Shown: positions 6,791-10,107 of the stretch, one piece after another
Numbering within the stretch: position 1 is the first letter of the stretch
Layout: each line of letters opens with the position of its first letter
Source: Auxenochlorella pyrenoidosa
Taxonomy: Eukaryota; Chlorophyta; Trebouxiophyceae; Chlorellales; Chlorellaceae
Assembly (NCBI GenBank): GCA_001430745.1
Contig: KQ482066.1
Span: forward strand, 1-10,107
Reading direction: 5' to 3'
DNA length: 10,107 nucleotides
Made by a program: the position numbers and the translations under genes
The notes under the pieces: model-generated
Seen by the model: the letters and a program-made list of their open reading frames with translations, nothing else
Told to the model about the DNA's origin: nothing
The model's database searches: none

Positions 6791-9700
6791 ATGCACCAAC
6801 TCCGGCGCCCAAGTGTGGCGGCCTCGCCCTCCCGTGCCCCGGGGGCTTCCGGGGGCCGAGTGAGCGCCATTTTGGTTCCCGTGGGCGCCAAACCCGCGCT
6901 GCCCCAGCAGCCCTCCACGACCGCAAGTGAACCGCCTGGACCTCCCCAGCGCTCCCTCCGTGGCGCCCTGACCAGCCTTTTCCGTGGATGGGACAGCCGA
7001 GCACCAGCTGAAACAGTCCAGGCGCTCGTTGAAGAAACCACCGTCGCGGCGAGGCAGGTGCGACGGGAGCATTCTGGCGCCACCGCTTGCTGGCCTCCAA
7101 CCGCAGTGCTCTAGGCTTGCTGTTGCTCCGTCCAGGGCCCTGGGGCCCTGTTACAGCGAGTCTCGGGCTTGGGGTTGGATTTGAGTGGTGGATTGCCTGT
7201 TTGCTCCGTACTGCCGTCACCAGCACCGCACATGCCCAGCGTGAGAGCTTCTATGCCAGCGTTTGCTGGTCCCCAATGCGCCTCGAGTGCATGCTGCCCT
7301 GTTTGCGCTCTTGTCGCGCTATCTGAGGCTCAAGCCTTGTGGTCCTGTGGGTGCTGGCTCTGTGCAGGCCGATGCGTTGGATGAGGAGCGCAGCAGTGCC
7401 GCCGCCAAGTCTGCCGGCGCCGGCCCGCTGCCCGACATCAGCGCCTGCCTGCGCCCGGTGGGCGTGATGGAGGCGCGCTACGTGCGGGTGCTGAGCAGCC
7501 TGTGCGCCCTCACCTACCACCTGGACAACCTCACGGTGGGTGCTGCAGCCTGCTTGCTGCAGGGGGTGGCTGCCGTCATACGAGTGCCCTAACAAGCGCG
7601 TGCCAGCTGGCGAGCGGGGTTGCCATTGACTGCCCTGCATGGATGGGTGCATGCGCTGGGATGGGTCAGGCGTTGCACCGAAGGAAGGTATGCAGGCAGT
7701 GCGCTGAACAGCTGTGCTGCCGCCGCGCCCTCTCGCCGCCCGCCGCGCAGCCCTCGAGCCTGCTGCGGCGCCACAGGCTCAGGCTCATCACCACCTCCAA
7801 GGTGTGCGACGCGCGGCTGCGCGAGCCCCGGCGCTCCGCGGCCGACATCGTGGCCGAGGGTGACGCCATGGCCGGCGACCCCGCCATCGTGTCGGCGGCG
7901 CAGGCGGAGATTGCGGCCAGCGAGGCGCGCGCCCTGGCGCAGCCCAGCCCCGCGCTGGCGGCCGTCAAGCGCGTGTCGCCGCTTGCCACCGTGGACGCGG
8001 CAGCGGGCGGCTCCGCCCTGGCCTCTGGCAGCGCGGACGCGGGGGATGGGCTGTCCCCGGTGGACCGCGTGGCGGCCAGTCTGGCGGCAGCGGCGGCAGC
8101 GGCCAGCGCGGCTGCATCGTCGGCGGCGCAGGGCGTGTACACGGCGGCGGTGCCATATGCAGGTGGGCCCTGCGGGGTTTTGTTTGCAGTGCCGGCTGAC
8201 CGGCCGAGCAGCTGCAGTGGGGGCGTGCGCCTTGGCAGGCCGCTGAGGTGCGCTACGAGCTTCAAATGCGCGCATCTCCACCTGCCTGTTTGCAGCGCAG
8301 CCCAAGGATCCTACTGCTCCCTCCACCTGCAGGTCCGCTGGCAAACAACATCATCGCGCTGGGCACGCTGCCGCCGGTGCGGTCGATGGCCGCGCAGCTG
8401 CAGAGCGCGGCGGCGGTGGGCCACAGCTCGGCGGTGGCGACGGTGACTACCGTGGCTGCGGCGCTGGAGTCGACCTGGAGCGGGCAGAGCAGCAGGTGAG
8501 CTGTCTTTGTGAAGCGGAGGCCACCTTGAGAGTAGTGTCGCCCGCTGCAGTGTGCTGGACGAACCTGCTGTAAGCTAGAAGCCCTGGGTAGGAGCCCAGT
8601 ACATTGTCGGGTCTAGTTGCCTGCAAATTGTCTTGCCGCTGGCCGCCTGTCCACATGTGTCCCGCCTGGCTTGCTGTGCACTCAAGTGCCCAACCTTACG
8701 GCCCCCTTCCTCCCTCCTCCCAGCAGGCTGCCCAAGGAGTGCCAGTCGCCCACCGAATGGTTCATTGCAGATGACCTCGCCAGCCACACGCGCTACTTTG
8801 TCATCCAGGTGCGCTGCTGGTGCTGCCGCCGCCGCCGCTGCTGCTCCTGCCGCTGCCACTGCCCTGCTCATGAGCTGTCTGTTGGCACAGCAGGATTTTT
8901 CGGTGCCCAACAGTCGACACATGTGCAATGAAGGAACTGCTCGAATGCAACGCTGAGGGCTGCTGTGGATGCGGCAGCCCTGCCGCAGGCGCTTGCCCAG
9001 CCTCCCACTGCAGCCAAAACATCGGGAGCCCTCCTCCCCTGCTGTGCTGTGCTGCAGGGCAGCGACAACCTGGACCACTGGCGGGTCAACCTGACCTTTG
9101 ACCCGGTGCCCTTTGAGGACCCCGCCCTGGGCATCAAGGTGGGGCCTCGCACCCCCCTGCTCACGCAGCACGCCCTTGCCCTGCAGCAGGCCGGCAGGTA
9201 TCTGCCCTCTTTGGCGCGCTGCCCATCTGCCGGCTGTTCCTCCTTGGGGCCTGCCAGCTGACTCGTCCGCCCCACCCCACCCACCCCCCACCCCCCACCC
9301 CCTCGCAACCCGCGCAGGTGCACCGCGGCGTGTACGAGACGGCGGTGCTGCTGTACGACCGCTTCCTGCCGCTGGTGCAGGACCACCTGGCCACCTCGCC
9401 CTTTGCAAAGGTGGCAGCAGCGGCTGCGGATGCACGCGTTGGCTGGGCGATGAACCTTCAGACCTGCACAGCCACGGTGGCAGCGCGTGCTGTGGATTGC
9501 CCCTGTAGCTGTTGTTTGGACCAAGCCTGTGTGAGTGTAACCCTCCTGGCTGACGCCGCCACCCGACCCCCCCACCACCTCTGGCAGGTGGCCTTCACCG
9601 GCCACTCCCTGGGCGGCTCCCTGGGCACCGTGCTGATGCTCATGTATGTGCGGCGCGGCGTGCTGCCCAAGTCGGCCATCTCGCCCGTCTACACGTGAGG

Positions 9701-10068
9701 CCCCGGCGCAGCACCGCGGAGCATGGTTTGGGCGCAGCGCTGTGCAGCGCCCGCGCAGAAGGTTGCAGGGAGGCCCTCTGCTGCTCCCCGAGCGCTGCGC
9801 CAGTTGGTTGCATCCAAATGCCGACCCTTTGCATGCCCGACCTGCCCTGCCCCGCAGGTTTGGCGCCCCCGCCATCTTTTGCGAGGGCGGCGCTGGCGGC
9901 GGCTCGGCCTGCGTGTGTGGCGCCGGCGCCGACGCCGGCACCGACGCTGCCTCGCCCGCGGCCGCGCAGCCGCAGATCTGCGCCCCCAGCGGCGTGCTGG
10001 GCCTGCTGGGCCTGCCCGACGCCGCAGTGCGCAATGTGCTCATGCACAAGGACATTGTGCCGCGCGCG
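6791..10068 (+). CDS. PLIP1-like plastid class-3 lipase (3' partial)
   Basis: Nine exons: 6791-7057, 7368-7535, 7751-8162, 8333-8495, 8727-8808, 9058-9138, 9318-9410, 9588-9694 and 9858-10068, all in matching phase, give 528 residues before the window ends in an intron. ATG 6791 is preceded directly by an in-frame TAA. Residues 1-45 are rich in A, S, R and P with no acidic residues, a plausible chloroplast transit peptide. Conserved blocks follow: YVRVLSSLCALTYHLDNLT (exon 2), HRLRLITTS (about 153-161), an Ala-rich linker (about 180-270), EWFIADD and TRYFVIQGSDNLDHW (347-372), FEDP, VHRGVYE (392-398), GHSLGG (nucleophile S429) and HKDIVPRA (probable catalytic D523). The catalytic His should be in the missing C-terminus. 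Arabidopsis PLIP1 is a plastid phospholipase A1 that releases acyl chains for export to seed oil; related enzymes cut galactolipids. Substrate here is inferred from the family. An Ala/Gly/Cys-rich insertion lies between S429 and D523. Confidence 0.9.
9269..9303 (+). repeat. C-rich low-complexity tract in a lipase intron
   Basis: A 35-nt CCCA/CCCCA tract sits 15 nt before the acceptor ending at 9317, the same arrangement as the tracts before exons 2825 and 5314. It is probably a polypyrimidine tract. Confidence 0.8.
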
Positions 10069-10107
10069 GTGAGCGGCGCGCCAGGGGGGGCGGGGAGGGG
10101 GCGTGGC

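Noticed and set aside
6882..6900. GGCGCCAAA resembling an E2F site
   Set aside because: It lies within the transit-peptide coding exon and such short G/C motifs are expected by chance in this composition.
6860..6910. Possible 51-nt intron inside lipase exon 1 (GTGAGC to CAGCAG)
   Set aside because: The frame is open through it and phase is unaffected, but 51 nt is far below the 136-310 nt of all other introns here. Kept as coding.
8868..10055. 395-codon open frame on the minus strand
   Set aside because: It lies antisense to four well-supported lipase exons and their introns, has no recognisable motif, and is explained by the lack of stops in G/C-rich DNA read in reverse.

Overview
The window reads as nuclear DNA of a GC-rich green alga (chlorophyte). 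Its genes are broken into many short exons (57-463 nt) by introns of 136-310 nt. Donors are GTGAGx, GTGGGx or GTGCGx, and acceptors are pyrimidine-rich ending in GCAG or CAG. Third positions are strongly G/C, and a TGTAA-type poly(A) signal follows one gene. The reconstructed proteins are plant/alga types, including a plastid lipase with a transit-like leader. No bacterial operon, tRNA, rRNA, CRISPR array or transposon was seen.

All recognised genes are on the + strand. (1) 75-969 holds the last three exons of a cyclin-like gene whose 5' part lies outside the window. (2) 970-1915 is intergenic. (3) 1916-2416 holds the first two exons of a membrane-anchored short-chain dehydrogenase/reductase resembling DHRS7; it stops at the first half of its cofactor-binding glycine motif. 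(4) 2417-2824 contains a CA/CCA/CCCA microsatellite and no recognisable coding sequence. (5) 2825-6333 holds ten exons of a DOMON plus cytochrome b561 protein that lacks its own 5' exons and carries a one-base frame break at a G run. (6) 6334-6790 is a 3' UTR with TGTAA and the leader of the next gene. (7) 6791-10068 holds nine exons of a PLIP1-like class-3 plastid lipase that continues past the right edge.

The exon models were built by hand. Intron phases agree at every junction except the unresolved one at 2417-2824. The cytochrome b561 protein is expected to pass electrons (typically from ascorbate) across a membrane, the lipase to cut plastid glycerolipids, the SDR to carry out NAD(P)-dependent redox chemistry, and the cyclin to partner a kinase. 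I see no evidence that the four form one pathway; they look like ordinary neighbours in a compact algal genome.

The main anomaly is 2417-2824. A reductase gene ends abruptly on one side, and on the other an electron-transfer gene begins in the middle of a DOMON domain, with a microsatellite between them. A collapsed assembly or a real deletion/fusion would both look like this.
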